NCBI RefSeq assembly: GCF_002775205.1
Contig: NC_036457.1
Coordinates: 11,818,996 to 11,882,995, forward strand
Length of the DNA: 64,000 nucleotides
Direction: 5' to 3'
Origin: Xiphophorus maculatus
Taxonomy: Eukaryota; Chordata; Actinopteri; Cyprinodontiformes; Poeciliidae
Part shown: positions 1 to 14,270 of the stretch, in pieces
Layout: each line of letters begins with the position of its first letter
How positions within the stretch are numbered: position 1 is the stretch's first letter
Translations under genes and position numbers: made by a program
The notes under the pieces: generated by a model
Databases searched by the model: none
What the model saw: only the letters and a program-made list of their open reading frames with translations
Told to the model about the DNA's origin: nothing

Positions 1-1098
1 AATTTATGTAGGGGTACTGGAGTAAAGGGGGCTGAATACAAATGCTTACCCTGCATCATTTTCCTTCCATCATTCCATCACATGAAATCCTACTAAAATA
101 CATTGAACTTTGAGGTTGGAATTTGACAAAATGTGCAAAAGCTTAAGAGATAAGAATGCTCTTGCAAGGCACTGTACAGTGCTGTAACAGTAAAGTCTAG
201 GGACATTTGAGGCACATTTGTTGCTTTGTTTGACTGAATTTGTCTGCAAACATTTCTCCACTTAGAGTAGATGGAGTATTTAATGCTAATACTGAATGTA
301 CACCACACTAAACCTTTCATTTAGCCTGCTGCATGTTACAGCACCGACTCAATAGCCAATAATTCAGCAGCAAATGAGGATCTGCACTTAGGAATGGATG
401 AACTGAATGAATGATGCCTCACTGTGGCTTTCTTAGTGAGAAAATTTGTGCAACTATCTTTTAGGCCCACTGGGTGATCACTGCAGCAAATCATGCTTTT
501 TCTCTGAGTGTCCAAAATTTTTCTTTTGACACTTTTGTTCTTATCCTTTCTTTGACATCCCTCTGTGTTGGCCTGCAATCTTATACTCTGACAGCAAATA
601 CTTCAAAAAATAGTTTTACATGTTACTTGATATCATTTAAAGAGAAGTCACATAATGTGTTAAAGGCAGTAGAGAAATTATTATTATTATTTGATTACTC
701 AATTGACAGCAGAACAAATGGATTCACGTGGCAAAGGGGAGGTTAAAATGGAGAGGAAAAAAAGGAGCAAACTTACAACAAATGAGGAAACACAAGAACC
801 AGGTTGAGAGCAAAAATCAAGACTTAAATACTGGGGAATGTGATCACTGAAGTGAACACAGATGGGTCTAATTAGCAGAATGGATGTCAGCTGTGAGGGG
901 AGCATGCAGAGGTAACCGAGGTAGAACAGTGGAAATGAGAGTACACTGGAAACCAGGTTAGAGTACCAGAAACCAGAAAGACGACACAACCCAGTAAAAT
1001 GAATTAAGATTAAAAAATAAAAAAAGTCACATAGAAATTCAGAAACAGGTGCAACAAGAACATGATTTAAATACACAGAGAGCTCATGGAAATGTTTC

Positions 1099-1128
1099 AA
1101 AATAAGACTTTTTCTAAAGTCTTATTTT
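1099..1128. repeat. Short-loop inverted repeat, 13-bp arms
   Basis: Perfect 13-bp arms at 1099-1111 and 1116-1128 are separated by 4 nt (ttct). A second, smaller perfect inverted repeat (9-bp arms at 1138-1146 and 1149-1157, 2-nt spacer) lies only 10 bp further on. Confidence 0.85.
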
Positions 1129-2917
1129 AGCCAATTATTATTCTCTAAAGAGAATAACTATAACCAAAGACTGCAACTCAGCAGAAAATAAATACAAACA
1201 GAATATAAAACTGAGGGGCTAACTTAATAAGGAAACCAAATAGTGAAGAAATTGACACTGTACAGCAATCTAGGAACGTTACATGAATATCTTCAATCTA
1301 TTTGAAGTTCTTTTGCTAAAGAGAGAATGATCGTTCACAGTATAAAAACATTTATGTATATGGTATTATGCAAAACCACCCAGACGTTTTCTGGCAATAA
1401 GTTAAATATATGTTTTTTCTTAGGTTGTCCTTAGCAAGAGCACTGATTTGTGCAGAGTGTAACATGGGTCCTCTAAGGCAGGAGCTGCCATGTGTTATAT
1501 CATATCTTCACTTTCACTTAAGGCCCATACATAATCTAGAAGAACAGAGACATTTGTTCTCTCTCCCAGAATAATTTGGATCTCTTCCAGCTTCTGGACA
1601 GTACTTTCTTTTCTCATATACACATTATCATGTTCAAACCTTCTTGTTAAGTATTGAACATGCTGACCAGAAAGAACGGTGTCCTTGCTACCTTCAGCAC
1701 AAGAATAAACTTCTCTGTTCTTGCAGTATCTGTGTTGGCGTTAAGACTTTAAATTATAAAAATACAAAGAGGAGGTGAAATATCATAATATTTTGTTATT
1801 AAAAGTATTTTATAGCTTATTTAAATTTAAGGTATAGATTTGAAGTGAAAGACACTTTAAAGCTGAGTTGCCTTAGGGAAATCTATACACGTCTTGGTTT
1901 GGGTTCAGAAATCAAAGCCTCTCCTTCAAAAAGTCATCATGTTGCTTTTTGTCAGTCAATTCTGTGATTGCGAAGCTGTCAGTGAGGAAGAAAGTCACAG
2001 CATGTTGATGCTGAGTTGTTCCATAAGGCATCAGACCATGTGAGGACAAATTCAAAGAAAGGTGATGAATATTATGATAATATACATGTGCATTTGTGAT
2101 GGTATGTGTGAATTTGACAAAAACTTGAAATATATGATATTTGCACCCACGGATGGGTTTTGTTTTAATATTGCAACATCTTCTTCTCTTTCGGTAGCCA
2201 TTTTACAGTAATTAGGTCTGACTCTCATAACCCCAACTCAAGCATGTTGAATGTATCTACCTATTCACGAGACAAGCCTCATTCTGAATGTAAACATCTG
2301 TGTCTTTTAACTGTGAAAACATGCCTTTTTGAAGCCCTGGCTCACATGTCCCGTGTTATACAACAATTATTTTCCACCTAGCCATAGGAATCTTTAACAA
2401 CATTTTTACAATGTTCTCAAAATCCCATTACAGACTTAAACCTGGCTAGAGTATTTGCATGAGAATCTTGTAAATCTTTTGCCAAACCTGTGGAGCCTCA
2501 TTCACACACAGTCACATTTTTCAAAACAACATGATTTCACCAATTGTTGCATGCTACTTTCATTGAATTTATAAACACTGGAGGTATTATGTACTATGCC
2601 AGGCTTTGCATTGACTCTTAAAAAGTATGACTCTTGTTTGTTTCCTGTATGTTAATACGTTGATGTTGCTATGTCACTTTAAAGTCATGACACTTTTCAG
2701 AATGTTTAAAATAAAATACTTTATATGCAAAAAAAATATCATCATTTTTGCCCTATTGAATAAATGTCATATTTTAGTAAGAAAATCTTCATATCTTTAA
2801 AATAGATGGACATCAGCCTTTCTATCATGTTTTTTAAGAAGAGAAATAATTGTAAAACACTTTTCTGACACAAATAGAGCTCTATGGAGTCATGTCTCCC
2901 TGCAACTGAAAGATACT

Positions 2918-2948
2918 TGATCTTTGTTCATGGTATGAACAAAGATCA
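2918..2948. repeat. Short-loop inverted repeat, 14-bp arms
   Basis: Perfect arms at 2918-2931 and 2935-2948 are separated by 3 nt (ggt). No gene is adjacent. Confidence 0.88.
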
Positions 2949-4119
2949 TGCCATAGAAATGAATTATGACTCTAGCATTGCATCAAAGAGGCAACAGATG
3001 TGTTTATTGATATAATATGTCTGCAAACAATGTGTTCTTGTATTTGGGATCTTTTTCGTTCTTATGTGTGAGTTCAAAATGTGGGCAGACATTCAGTTTC
3101 CTTTAAGAAATTAAATTAAAAACTGTTCTCTCCAAACAGTCCATATCTAAACCAATGATCATAGGAACCAGCAGGAGCATGTTTTTTCAAAGTATGAGCC
3201 AAATGAATGACATTTGTTTGAGCTTGTAATTGCCTGTGTGGCATTAGCTTGGGGTGACTTTTTAGGCCCAAATATGTTGCAACAAAACGAAGGGTAGACA
3301 ACCTTAAGTCAAATATAGTTTCCTTACAATGTTTTTAAAGATACATGCTGTGCAGCTAAAATATCCACAGACAGATTGAGTATGTGGAGGAAATTGATGA
3401 TTTTTGCTGCTTTCATTAATTTCTTGAACAGGCACTGCACCACTCCTGACATAAAGTATTCTAATAACAAAGTTTTTAAACTGACTTCTGCAGATGTGGA
3501 TACAGTTGCCAAAAACCGTATTCAAGTAAGAGAAGCACTACCACAGTACATTTTTACTCAAGTAGAAGTACAAATTGGTCATCCAAAAAAAGAATCAAAT
3601 AAAGGTAAAATGTTTTCAGTAAAAAAGTTGCATGATTAACTGCTGGAGCTGTCTGATGTAATTTATGAAAGTTATGCTATCAGGCAAGGTAAAAAAAAAA
3701 ATCTAATAATTGTCTGCAAAATCTTGAAGTTTGGAGAATAATATAACAATTATTAAAACTATTACATAACAACAAAATCATGAAGAGGTAAAACACTAAT
3801 CCAAAGCTTTTATAAACATATAAAGCTCATGAAGCTTTATATATTGTACATTTCCTACATTCCTATATGTTAGAATCATGTTACATACTTCCATTCACTT
3901 TCAAAAAGTTGCTTAGTGCAACCAAATAAATGTAACAAACTCCCACAAGGCTTGTGTGATTCAGAGTTGCAGTGCTGGTCAGAACGCTTTTTGTTAACTG
4001 TGAAAAGCAGCAGGAGGGTTCAATTTTGTTGTCTTAAGGAAAAGGAAAGTACTTAAAAATGAAGAAAACTGCAGAATTTATTGCTGGTCCACACTGCAAT
4101 CACAACACAATTACTCTGC

Positions 4120-4151
4120 ATTAGACTTTATTGGATGTAATAAAGTCTAAT
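4120..4151. repeat. Short-loop inverted repeat, 13-bp arms
   Basis: Perfect arms at 4120-4132 and 4139-4151 are separated by 6 nt. No gene is adjacent. Confidence 0.85.
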
Positions 4152-7100
4152 ATGTATTATTTTACTTATTTGTCTTTCTTGGTGCTCTGTCTGATATTTT
4201 TCATTATTTGAAGGTTCTTAGATTACAAACTATTTTTTTCTAAATTCTGTAAATGCAACAGAGCTGCAAAATGAAACATACCAAAATTGTTCTGTTTTGG
4301 GTTTGAGGTTGTTTTCTAAAATGCAGTTTCTAAATACGCAGCATTGTGCTCACTGTGATGTGTTCCCATCTCCAAGCTGTCTTGTTAGCTCATTTATTGA
4401 CTCTGCTCTGTCTGCTGCTGGAGAAAAACACCATAACAATGTTCTCATCATTGCACATAACCGCTAATGAACAAAAATGGGCCAATAGTCCTGCCATGAG
4501 CAGACAGGGTAAAAAGGGTCCAAAGACAAGCTCACAGATGATACACAGCCATAATAACTGAAGGAAAGGCACTTTCTGTTGATTACTTTCATTATAAAAA
4601 AATCATGACTGGAGCAAAACCAGTTTACTCTAGAAAATTATTCTCTTGAAATCTGCAAAGTTTGTTGTAATTAATCTTACATTTAGGCAGCTTCTGCAAA
4701 CAAGTCATAGAAAATGAGTTTAGATGACCGGAGAGACTCTATAGGATTTATGTATATTCCTCTTTTTTACTGAGATTGAAAAAAGGGGGAAAGGGGGGGG
4801 GACAAAAAACGTATAAGCATGGATGGATGAGTGAATGGTTTTTTTTGGTTGGAAGAACCGGTTGATTGTTGTAATACTAATATTTTTTTTTTTCACTGAT
4901 TTTTGAGAACAGTATAAATATTTATCCACACGCTAAATCTGTCAGAATTATCAATAATCAGTATAAAAACACTAGAATTAAAAAGGATAAAATAAAACTA
5001 TCCAGATCAGTCCTGAAACTTTTTTTTATTGGAATGAGTGCCGCTGCTTTTAAAATAACATGCATTTCCATGCAGCTCCACAGCAAAACACACAAGAGAC
5101 CTAAAACTCTATAAACACAGTGGCCGAGACTGCAACACAATACATTTGGGTTGAGTCACGAGCTACAAACTGTTCTCCCTGCTTCACAAGTACAGCACAG
5201 GGAGAGCAGGTTACCGCTTAGTCACAGCCTCAACACCTTCAATTATTATGCGTTTCTTTACGTCATGTGGCTATTTCTTTCTGGACAGAAAAGTACTTGG
5301 CTATTGTCGATTATTAAATCTGTCGTTGACCTTGCTGGTGTGTAATTTTTCGATCATCTGTCACCGGTTTCCTGGTGTTCTGGGTGCAGAAAGGCAGGAT
5401 GCAATCTGTAACATAAAGCCCAATCTGAGCATATTGTACATAATTGATACAAACTGACAGTTGCTGCTACAGACAGAGTGACACTGAACGTCACCTTCTA
5501 CCCTCGTCATCAGACAGACAGGACCATAAGCACATCTTAAGATGATGAAGAACTATTGGCTTAGAAACAGCCCAAGCACAGTTCATGATCCTGATTGAAG
5601 ACTTGTTTTTTCTTAATGCCAGTGATGTACAGCTTTAAGTATTGCTAGGATTCCCTGCAGATGTACAAATCCTTTTCACAGCTTCTTCTGAAATACTGGA
5701 CAGACATGATAAGGCATTATGGATCTATCAAAGTGGCAGCCTGGTTGGAGATCTGTTGGTTCGTTAGTAATTGTCTGCAGTGACATCAGAGACTAACTGT
5801 GACTCAGCCACCAACCACAACATCTCAGAGCAGAGAGGTACACGGTGAGAGCGGCGGGGAAGGTTACCTCACACTCTGAGTGATGAGGAGCTGCATGTGT
5901 CTGTGTGGCGGTGATTTAGTCGACATCCTCTACAGATTGTCCCAGTTCTCTGAGTATTGAGTTGACCCTGTGATGTTGTCTCCTGTTGAGTTTTTAGATT
6001 CAGGTTCTTTGCACCATTGAAGTACCACAGAGCAGAGCTACTGTGATCACAACATCCCTCTGAATTAATTGCAGACTATTGACTGGTGGTGTGCTTTCAA
6101 AGAAAACCCCATTCAAGAATTGATTTTCTGTTCAATCCAGGGGTCTCGAAAGTGCAACCATTTGAGGCCCTTGGAATAGTTTTGTGTGAGCCCCAACTGC
6201 AATTTGATAAATGTACAAATTTAGCCCAACGGTTTTTTAACATTTTAGGGTGATCGTTTCCCTGAAAAAAATAAAATCCTTTGAAATTTTTAGGTACAAC
6301 ACAAATATCATTAAACATGTGTTTTTGTTTTCACTTTAATTTCACATTAATTGGGAGCGAACTTGGGCTCAACCATTCATTTTTGAAAAAGAGGGAGTCA
6401 TAGTCACCTTTTTCACAATATATTTCACATTTCTGTTAGCATTTCATACATTTTTTTTTTATCTACAATCATATATAGACCATAAAAAATCAGCAGAAAT
6501 CAGAATACTTTATTTGTTTCATTAAAATGTTTTATTCTTAGTTTATTTACTGAGCTATTTAAAGCTTTAAACTTATCTTTTGGAGCGCTTTTTAAATAAG
6601 AAAAAGCGGTCCTTGTATGTTTTGTCATGAATCTCAATAAAGTTTTGAAACCACTGGTTTACTGAAGATTAAAATAGCTTGTCATGTGTAGACAGTCACA
6701 GTTTCAGGTACCTAAAATTTTGTGATGTATTTGTAGTTTTAAGATCATCATATGAAGAATAAAGAACTTTTCACTGAGCAATACCTTCGCACAATTAACT
6801 AATAGAAGCAAAATTCTGGGCGACTCTGATTTTTCAACAAATTTTTAATTTAGTCATACATTAGCCAGATGGGCATGCCAATTAAAACCAGCTGGAAGAC
6901 AAATAAAACAGTAACATGCCTTTTAAAATCAATTATTTGTTCAGACAGACATTACAATCTAATTAAAGACCAGCATGTCTTACCCGTTGTAATGTTTGTG
7001 CTCGCACCTTTTCAATTGCATGACTCAAGCAAACAATGAATCAGTGTAATGAGTGGCAACACATTAGACTAAATACTTATTGTGCTCATGGTTGGTTGAT

Positions 7101-10100
7101 CGGATGCTGTTTCTTTTCATGAAAACAAACATCTGCATGTGCATTTTAGTGCTTGTAACAAAAATATATTTAGCAAATCTGGCACTTACCAGACTTGTGC
7201 ACACAGCGTTGTGCATAAATATTCATTCCCTTCTGACTTTATTGGGCAAATGTAAAACTTGTTCTGTTTGTAATTCATTTTGCAGTACTACAGGTTCCTG
7301 TTTACTTCAAAATGCTATTTTTTCAAACATTCATAGTAGCTATAACCAGCCTGCCTGTGTATGGCCCACACTCCCAAAAAATGTACTCCAATAATATCTT
7401 GATATGTTTTATTTTTTTCAGAATCATTTGATTTGGGGTTTTGTCAGCTGAGAAATTCTGCACTGCCACCAAAACTCAGTGAAAGCTGGCACTGTGCTTC
7501 AGGATTCCTCTTCATTTCAGGCTCATTATTGAGTTTTTACACCTAACTTGTAAAGCATAGAATTGTTTTCAAAATGTGATTTGAAACTCAGCCTTGGACA
7601 TCAGATTAATTCTGGTGAATTTCTGTTACACAGTCTGACTTTCTGTGAAATGTAATCTTTGCACATTAAAACTCAATTTGGAGAAAGCATTATAAATGAT
7701 TATTTCTTCGCAGTGCAGCTGCTGCCACGCTTTTAATGTGATCAGATCAACTCGCCTTAGCAGCCTCGCACTGCCAAGCTTCCTGGTTTTCAGAGACTTT
7801 GCAGCAACATTTAATTTTGTTTCACTGAAATAAAGAGAAAAGTACCTCGTTCTTCATTTACATTCTGAATGGAGCTACATAAAACAGCTATGAAAGCTAA
7901 TATTTACACTTTAACCTTTCACTGATTCTTACTGCATTTTTCCTTTTGTGAGGAGGCTGTAGCAGATAGGATATCCTCTCACACTGGGAGGATAAATGAC
8001 ATCCTGACCTTTACTGCTTCAGTTCTCCCAGTGGTGCATGAAAAGATATATTTAGAAACAGGTGTCCCTGAACCCAATAAGCTGGCATTTAACAAATACA
8101 AAACATGTGATATCTATGTTTATTATTGATCCATATTCTGGTTAAAAGCTACTGATGTTATTGAGATGATAAAGCATAGTAGGCTTATCTGCTTTTGCCC
8201 AGAGCATTAAATCTGGCTTTATTCTTGGAAGGATTTCTGCCACATTAAACACATTTGTGATTTCGCAGCACAGATGTAGGGATGCTGCTGTAGCCCTGAA
8301 TACATGATAACTTAAGGCTGGAGGATTATATCTGCATACAGATATTCAACAAAATCTACATAAACAAACAGTGGACACTTTTTTTTACTGTTTATTTGAG
8401 AAGATTTTATGAATAGGAAACTTTTCAAATTTATTTAAAAGTATTTTCATCCATTTAAACAAAACCCATTTTCTTAAAGAAAAACAATGTACAAATTGTT
8501 GCTGTGAATAATTCAGCCTTACGTGTTTGAGCTATGCATTTCTTTGGTGGTTCATAATCTATGATGGATATTAATGAGTCTAAAACAAGCATCGCTGAGG
8601 AAAATGGTTGTCTTCAGAACCCAAACCTGTGTATTAATGGCTTATATTCCATATTGTTCTTTTTGTTTAATTGATTTCTGTGCATGCTGGCCACGCAGAA
8701 CATGGTATTCTGCTCCTATCACCTCAATTATATGACATGCCAGCTCAGCAATCGTACAGCTGACATAAAAATCTGCTAATGTAAACCTCAAACACTCTGC
8801 AAAGTGCATAAACACAGCGGAGGAGTTAATTTTGTTGCATGTACACAACTGAGTATAGTGCTGCATTTGTTGCAGTGGTGCTGGCAGGTAACAGTGGACC
8901 TGTTGTCACTCTGGGTTCCCTTCATGACCTGCTTTGTGTTTTTTTATATAGATTTATCCATAAGGCCTATGGGGTTCTCAACATATGGCTCTGTTTTTTT
9001 TTTGTTGTGTTTTGTTTTTTTTTTGTTTGTTTTTTTTAAACCATACAGAATACAAGTAAACAGCATTCAAGAATAATTGTGAAACAAAACATAGATGAAA
9101 AACCCCAGCTGGTTGTACTTCGAGTTAATTAGTCCTACATAGCAATACTCTGTAGGCTAACTCTTAACTTTGAGTCACCTTCCCAGACGTTCGTTTGATG
9201 TACGAGTAAATATTTTCCAGTTAAATCACCTTTTACAAGGAAAGTGCAAAATAATTAAAAACTGAGAGACTGATTGTTGCATTGAACTATTTGCCACGTG
9301 CCATAAATTTGATTGATTCTTAGCTTGGCATTCTGTTATATGGCTGCCATAAAAACAGAAATCGTTAAATATGTCTGCTATATTGAGCTGCTTGGAAGAA
9401 AAACACAAAGCAACCTATTAGAAATGGTAATTGCAAAGTTACATCAAGATCCTGCGAGATCCTAAGGCTCTGCAATATCAGCGATTAAAAATTCTTGCTA
9501 AAAGGAAATGTTTGCAATATTTCTCACCCTAAGAAATACAACTTCTTACGGTGTTGTAAGCGGAGCTTGCACTGAGTATTCAGCTTTCGATAAAATATTC
9601 TGGATGATAAAATTTGAATCATAATATGAACATTCTGCTGATTCTTTTTTTTTTTTTTTTTACTTGTGTTGTTTTGTCTTTAACCATACAGCGAGCCGTG
9701 AAAGTGGTGAAAGAAGTTATATAACCGTCTTTATATCTTTCAGCAACTTTATTTCAAACGCCAAAGAGAGGAGCCTTTGATTAGCAGAGGAAAACATTGA
9801 AGGAAATTCTCACAGGAAATCTCAGGAATCAACTCAACAGTCCTACCTCTGTGAAAAGCATCAGGACAAAATGGTGTCCGGTCACACGGAAACAATGGAA
9901 AGAAGTGAACTCTGAGGGACTAAAAGAGGTCCCATAAGTGGTAACACATCAAATTTTAGCGTTCGTGTTCTATTTTTGTTTTATTATCTTCCTGCAAATA
10001 TTCACAACTACAGATGGAGGTAGTGCTTTGAAGGGAATGAAATGAGTTTTTAATACAGATTTCCTGTTTACTTCCCAGCAAGCTTTGTCATTTTCAGGAA

Positions 10101-12262
10101 ACAATTTGAGCTTTGTTCTCATCTCATGCTAATTTGAAAATCAAATATTCTAAAAAGAAAATCAAATGAGCATAAATTGTTGGGAAAGTCTTTGATTGAA
10201 AGGCATTTTAACTGCTTTTGTTTGTAATCCAAAAACTCCCAACCAAAGTGATTATGTAACTTCACCATGATAATTAAATATACATTCCCTCATTTCAGTT
10301 ATTCCTTGTGTAGCATAGAGGGACACCAAAGATGTGAGATGATTTCCAGAAACATATGTTTTCTTGTTTTATGTCTACAGACCTAGACTAACACCCTGAA
10401 GAGACAAATTATTCTTTTCTCTTGGGAATAAATACAGATTGTGGAACCATCCTTCCAGGAGAAAAAGCCTTTTCAATTGACAATCTCAGAGATGCAAAAG
10501 TTTGTAGTCAGAGCTCTCAAGTTCAACAAGCACATGCTGTCTAGGGGACTACCTGATTAGTTTCTACCACAGGAAATGTTGGATACAACATTTTCACTCC
10601 TGTCTTTATTCCTGACATCCTGAAGAAAGACTTTCTGTGTTTTCCATTCTGAAGTGTGGAATATTGCACTAAAACATCCTCCATCCCAGCTGTCGTTTGA
10701 ACTCTGTGAACTGATCCCCAAGGCTGACTCAAACAATGATGCGCCAATATTTCCAAACATCCAAAGATGGGGCAGAGGGACTGGAACACAGTGACAACAC
10801 GTGACCTTTGCATAGAGGGACCGAAGTATTCTGCGAAACAGGTGGACTAATCTCAGTGTGACTGTGAAATTCACCCCTGGATGGACTGTAGCTGTCTTTC
10901 CTCATTTTTCCCTCTTCATGTTTCTTTTGAGAGTAGAGAGCTAGAGAATCAGAAAAGTGTAGTCTTTCAGAGTTAAACAAAATCTGAGAACATTTTTTCA
11001 GCTTTTAGAGCTTGAATTAGTTCTTGCAAAAACTTTTCAATTTCTGATCAGAAGAAAGTAGATTGTGTTTGACATCGCTTGGTTTGTTAGTCCATTTTGC
11101 TGCCAATGTTTCTCCTGAGTAAATACCTGAAAATATAGTTTAGTTTGATTATCAGTGAACTTATACTTTGTTTCAAGATCTTCTGGTAATTTTTACCTTT
11201 GGTTTTAGGTGATGTGTTCTTTTTTTGTGACAGAAAATTTACAGTAAGAAATAGACTAACTCCTGAACTTTCTGAATAACAACTGATTATTCAATGGGAA
11301 AGATAAAGGTTTCAGTCTGATAAGTGTTATTTGGTGTTCATCTATCTGTATTTTGATTATATTCTTGTTTGTTTATTTCAGCTGAGATGTTGTCTTTGTA
11401 TTTCATTCATTCATATTTAATCTCTCTGTGTGTTCTTACTTTGCAAGCGATTTTCCTTTGGTTATAGTTTATATTTCCTCCTCACCTTCCTCCATGCTTA
11501 TTAGTCTCTTTCCCTGAGCCTGCCTGTTTGCTCTCTGCTCTTCCTTCACACCTACAACCAGTTCCAATCAGCCATCTGTTTCTCTTCCAGTAACCAAGAC
11601 TCCCAGTCTGTAAGCCTCTCTCCTTCAGTCATTCTTTGATATTTGCCTATTTTAGTTCTTCCTTGTGACTGCTCTGTGCTTGTTTCCCCTCTTGGCTTTT
11701 TGTAAGTCTTCTTATTTTGATTCTTATTAAACATTCATTACTACAAAGATGTTCTCTGTACCTGGGCGACTTACTAATCTCAACATAAAAGATTAGAAGA
11801 TTGTTTTCTTAATTATGAAATATGAGCCAGATCTACCTATTAATGTATAGGTCATTTGGTAAAATACCGCTAATCTAAACCTAATCTTTTCTTTCTAACA
11901 TTCTTCTCAGTAACTCCACATGCTGTTGTTGTGTGTACCAATTATTTTCTGCATTTTTTTGTTGCCCAAGTTTCTATCAATATAAAACAGAAAGTTGGAG
12001 ATGGTTTTGTAAACTTTGTTTCTTTTACATCCTGTAATATCTGCATTTCTCCTTCATGCATTTAGGTCCCTGTAATTCAAATCATGTCATTCTGTCAGAT
12101 TCCATTTCTTTTCCTATGGGAAAGCTATCAATGACTGCAGCAGATCACCTCTGCTCTAGTAAACTTACAAAATAATCTCAAAAATGAAGGAAAGTGTTTG
12201 ACACATTAATGTAGTCCAGTTCGGTTTGCAGGTCAATATGGTTACATAAAAAATACTTACGA

Positions 12263-12297
12263 GAAGCTCATCACATTCATCTAATGTGATGAGCTTC
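12263..12297. repeat. Short-loop inverted repeat, 15-bp arms
   Basis: Perfect arms at 12263-12277 and 12283-12297 are separated by 5 nt (catct). The arms are not AT-only, so low complexity does not explain them. Confidence 0.88.
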
Positions 12298-13319
12298 GTC
12301 TCATGTCAAAGAAACTACAGTCCATATGTGAAAAAAAATAAAATAAAATACTACAAGACTGGCAGAGCCTTAAAGCATTTCTCTGGACCTACTCACACAT
12401 AAATTCCCACTCAGATATATGGGACAAATGATCAAACAAAGCAGAGAGCACACACGGGGAGATTAAGTAGCTTAAACAAAAGTGCAAACAGTAATTAATC
12501 AGACTAAGTGTTAACGCTGAGTCCAATTTATTCATGATCACTCAGCTGAGAAGACATGACCGAATGGAAGATCTATCAAATTAAACCCTGACTCTTTAAA
12601 GAGTAAAACCAGCATAAAACCCTTGATTGAACAGTTTTTGCCTGCATATTTTTTAACTATAACACATTTTCATGGTCATGGTTCAACCTTGCAGGTTACC
12701 TTTTGTGAATGAATGGGACTGTTTTCACTAGTTTGCTCAAGGCAGCAACATAGCAACCAAACCTTTCCCAGGGGTCACAGAGTGACAAATAACCATGCTG
12801 AAAATAGCTCCCTGAACATTTATAATTAATCCTAGAGACTGGGGAGCAGAACTGTTTTTTATAAATGATGCTTTATTACTTTAAAGACCTTCACCAACAT
12901 GTGTGCGTGACTTTGGTTAAGCCCGTCATGGGAGAAACACCCTTCTTAATATTAAATCTGGCATCACTGTGGATTCCCATGCATGTGCTGCGGTTTATTT
13001 ATATCAACTTGGCCAGAATCAAAGAGAAGAGCATCTGTAGTCATGGTAACAGAGTCGTCTACAGTGTCACCTTATCACATTGACTCCACTTTGAGTCTTG
13101 ACATCGTTGAATCATCTCTGGCTTCCCATCACAAGCTCCGTTTGCCATTTATGAAACATTTGGTAATGTAGTTTCAAAATGCTGGATCTCAGCATATTAT
13201 ACCTAAGTTATACTTTATATGAAAATGAATACAAGTACAATATGCAAGTGTTGGAAATGATTTTGCATATTAAATATTTACATTTAATTGCAGATTTCAG
13301 CTAAAAAAAACTGATGCAG

Positions 13320-14270
13320 ATATTTATCATATAGTCTTATCCACTGAATTTGGTGACTTTCCCCCACTTTTATTGGCAAAATTACTGACACCCAAGCAAA
13401 CAATAAATTACCTGTTTATGTGGTGTTTAATATGATGTGATACAGATGCCTGTTTTTCTTCAAAGGGGTAAAACAAGAGAACATGCCATTCAAGTACAGT
13501 TAATAACATTCCTAAATACTGACATGACTACAATAAAACAGCTCCTCACCTAAATCTACTTTTTTCTAAAATAAGGGCAATAAATAAAAGCGTTGACAAA
13601 CAAGACTTAATTAGTAATCCATGAGTTCCTGTTTCCTTGGGAAATAAATACAGACAATGAGGTCAATTCCTTCTAGGCACTCTTCAAAAAAGGAAGAAAA
13701 GTACTAAAAATGTCTAGAAGAACTGAAACAGAGAAGTGAGATGAAGAGCGTCGTCTTTGAGTCACAAGGTCTTCATAACAACCTTTACACACTATGTCCA
13801 TGATGAGTTGTTGTTGAGGACGGAGGCCATGAGAATGTTTCTCTGTCCCACTATCACAAGCACAGAAAATGTGAAGGTTGTTCAACTCTACTGGGACTTT
13901 AACTGGAATCAAGAGGTTAGCCAAGATGAGACTAAAGTTAAGCATTTTAGCAGGAAAAACTCCAGGTTAGGTCTGTTGAATGGACGATGAATTTAGAAAA
14001 GGACCAGGCTCATAAGGATGGTAGAGGACCTTTAATGCTGTGGGTCTGCAAGCCTTTATAACCTGTTTAATGTGGATAGCATTGTGAACTCTGAGTATTA
14101 CTACAGATTTTAAATAAAACTTGTCAGACATTATATCTTTCAACAGAATAATGATCCAAAATATATGATTTAGCATAAAAGTGGTTTTTGGCTGTCTCAA
14201 CTTTTACAGTTAAAGCCTATGGAAAAATAATATTTCATAACATCATACTTTGTCTCTACAAATTTCTAAA
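13320..14270 (+). mobile_element. Decayed Tc1/mariner-like DNA transposon
   Basis: A degenerate Tc1-like transposase can be read in pieces on the plus strand. Around 13880-13960 the frame gives an LYWDFNWN-like segment followed by DETKVKHF, which corresponds to the family's WN...SDETKVE region. Around 14040-14190 the DNA follows the family pattern of a vertebrate Tc1-like catalytic core, including a remnant of the QQDNDPKH motif (read here as QNNDPKY at about 14147-14167). Frames shift and stops interrupt the coding part, so it is inactive. The terminal inverted repeats are not clear and the boundaries are approximate. The call rests on remembered family consensus, not on a database search. 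Confidence 0.7.

Larger units (their letters stand above)
1..13319. other. Gene-poor intergenic DNA
   Basis: This stretch is AT-rich, with stop codons frequent in all six frames. The longest open frames are about 60-130 codons, show no recognisable domain and are not joined by plausible splice sites. It contains homopolymer runs (for example T-rich 8995-9038 and 9643-9661) and several short-loop inverted repeats that are listed separately. A sequence near 10420-10445 (a 'cttgggaataaatacaga' string) resembles part of the Tc1-like element at 13.6 kb and may be a further decayed fragment. I see no coding exon here. Conserved non-coding elements cannot be excluded by eye. Confidence 0.6.

Noticed and set aside
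699-1100. 133-codon minus-strand open frame with hydrophobic stretches
   Set aside because: It is a single-exon frame with Leu/Phe/Ser-rich composition typical of translated AT-rich DNA and has no family resemblance.
7201-7260. A 'gtgcataaatattcattccc' string resembling the 5' region of some Tc1-like elements
   Set aside because: It is too short, with no transposase remnant nearby to support it.
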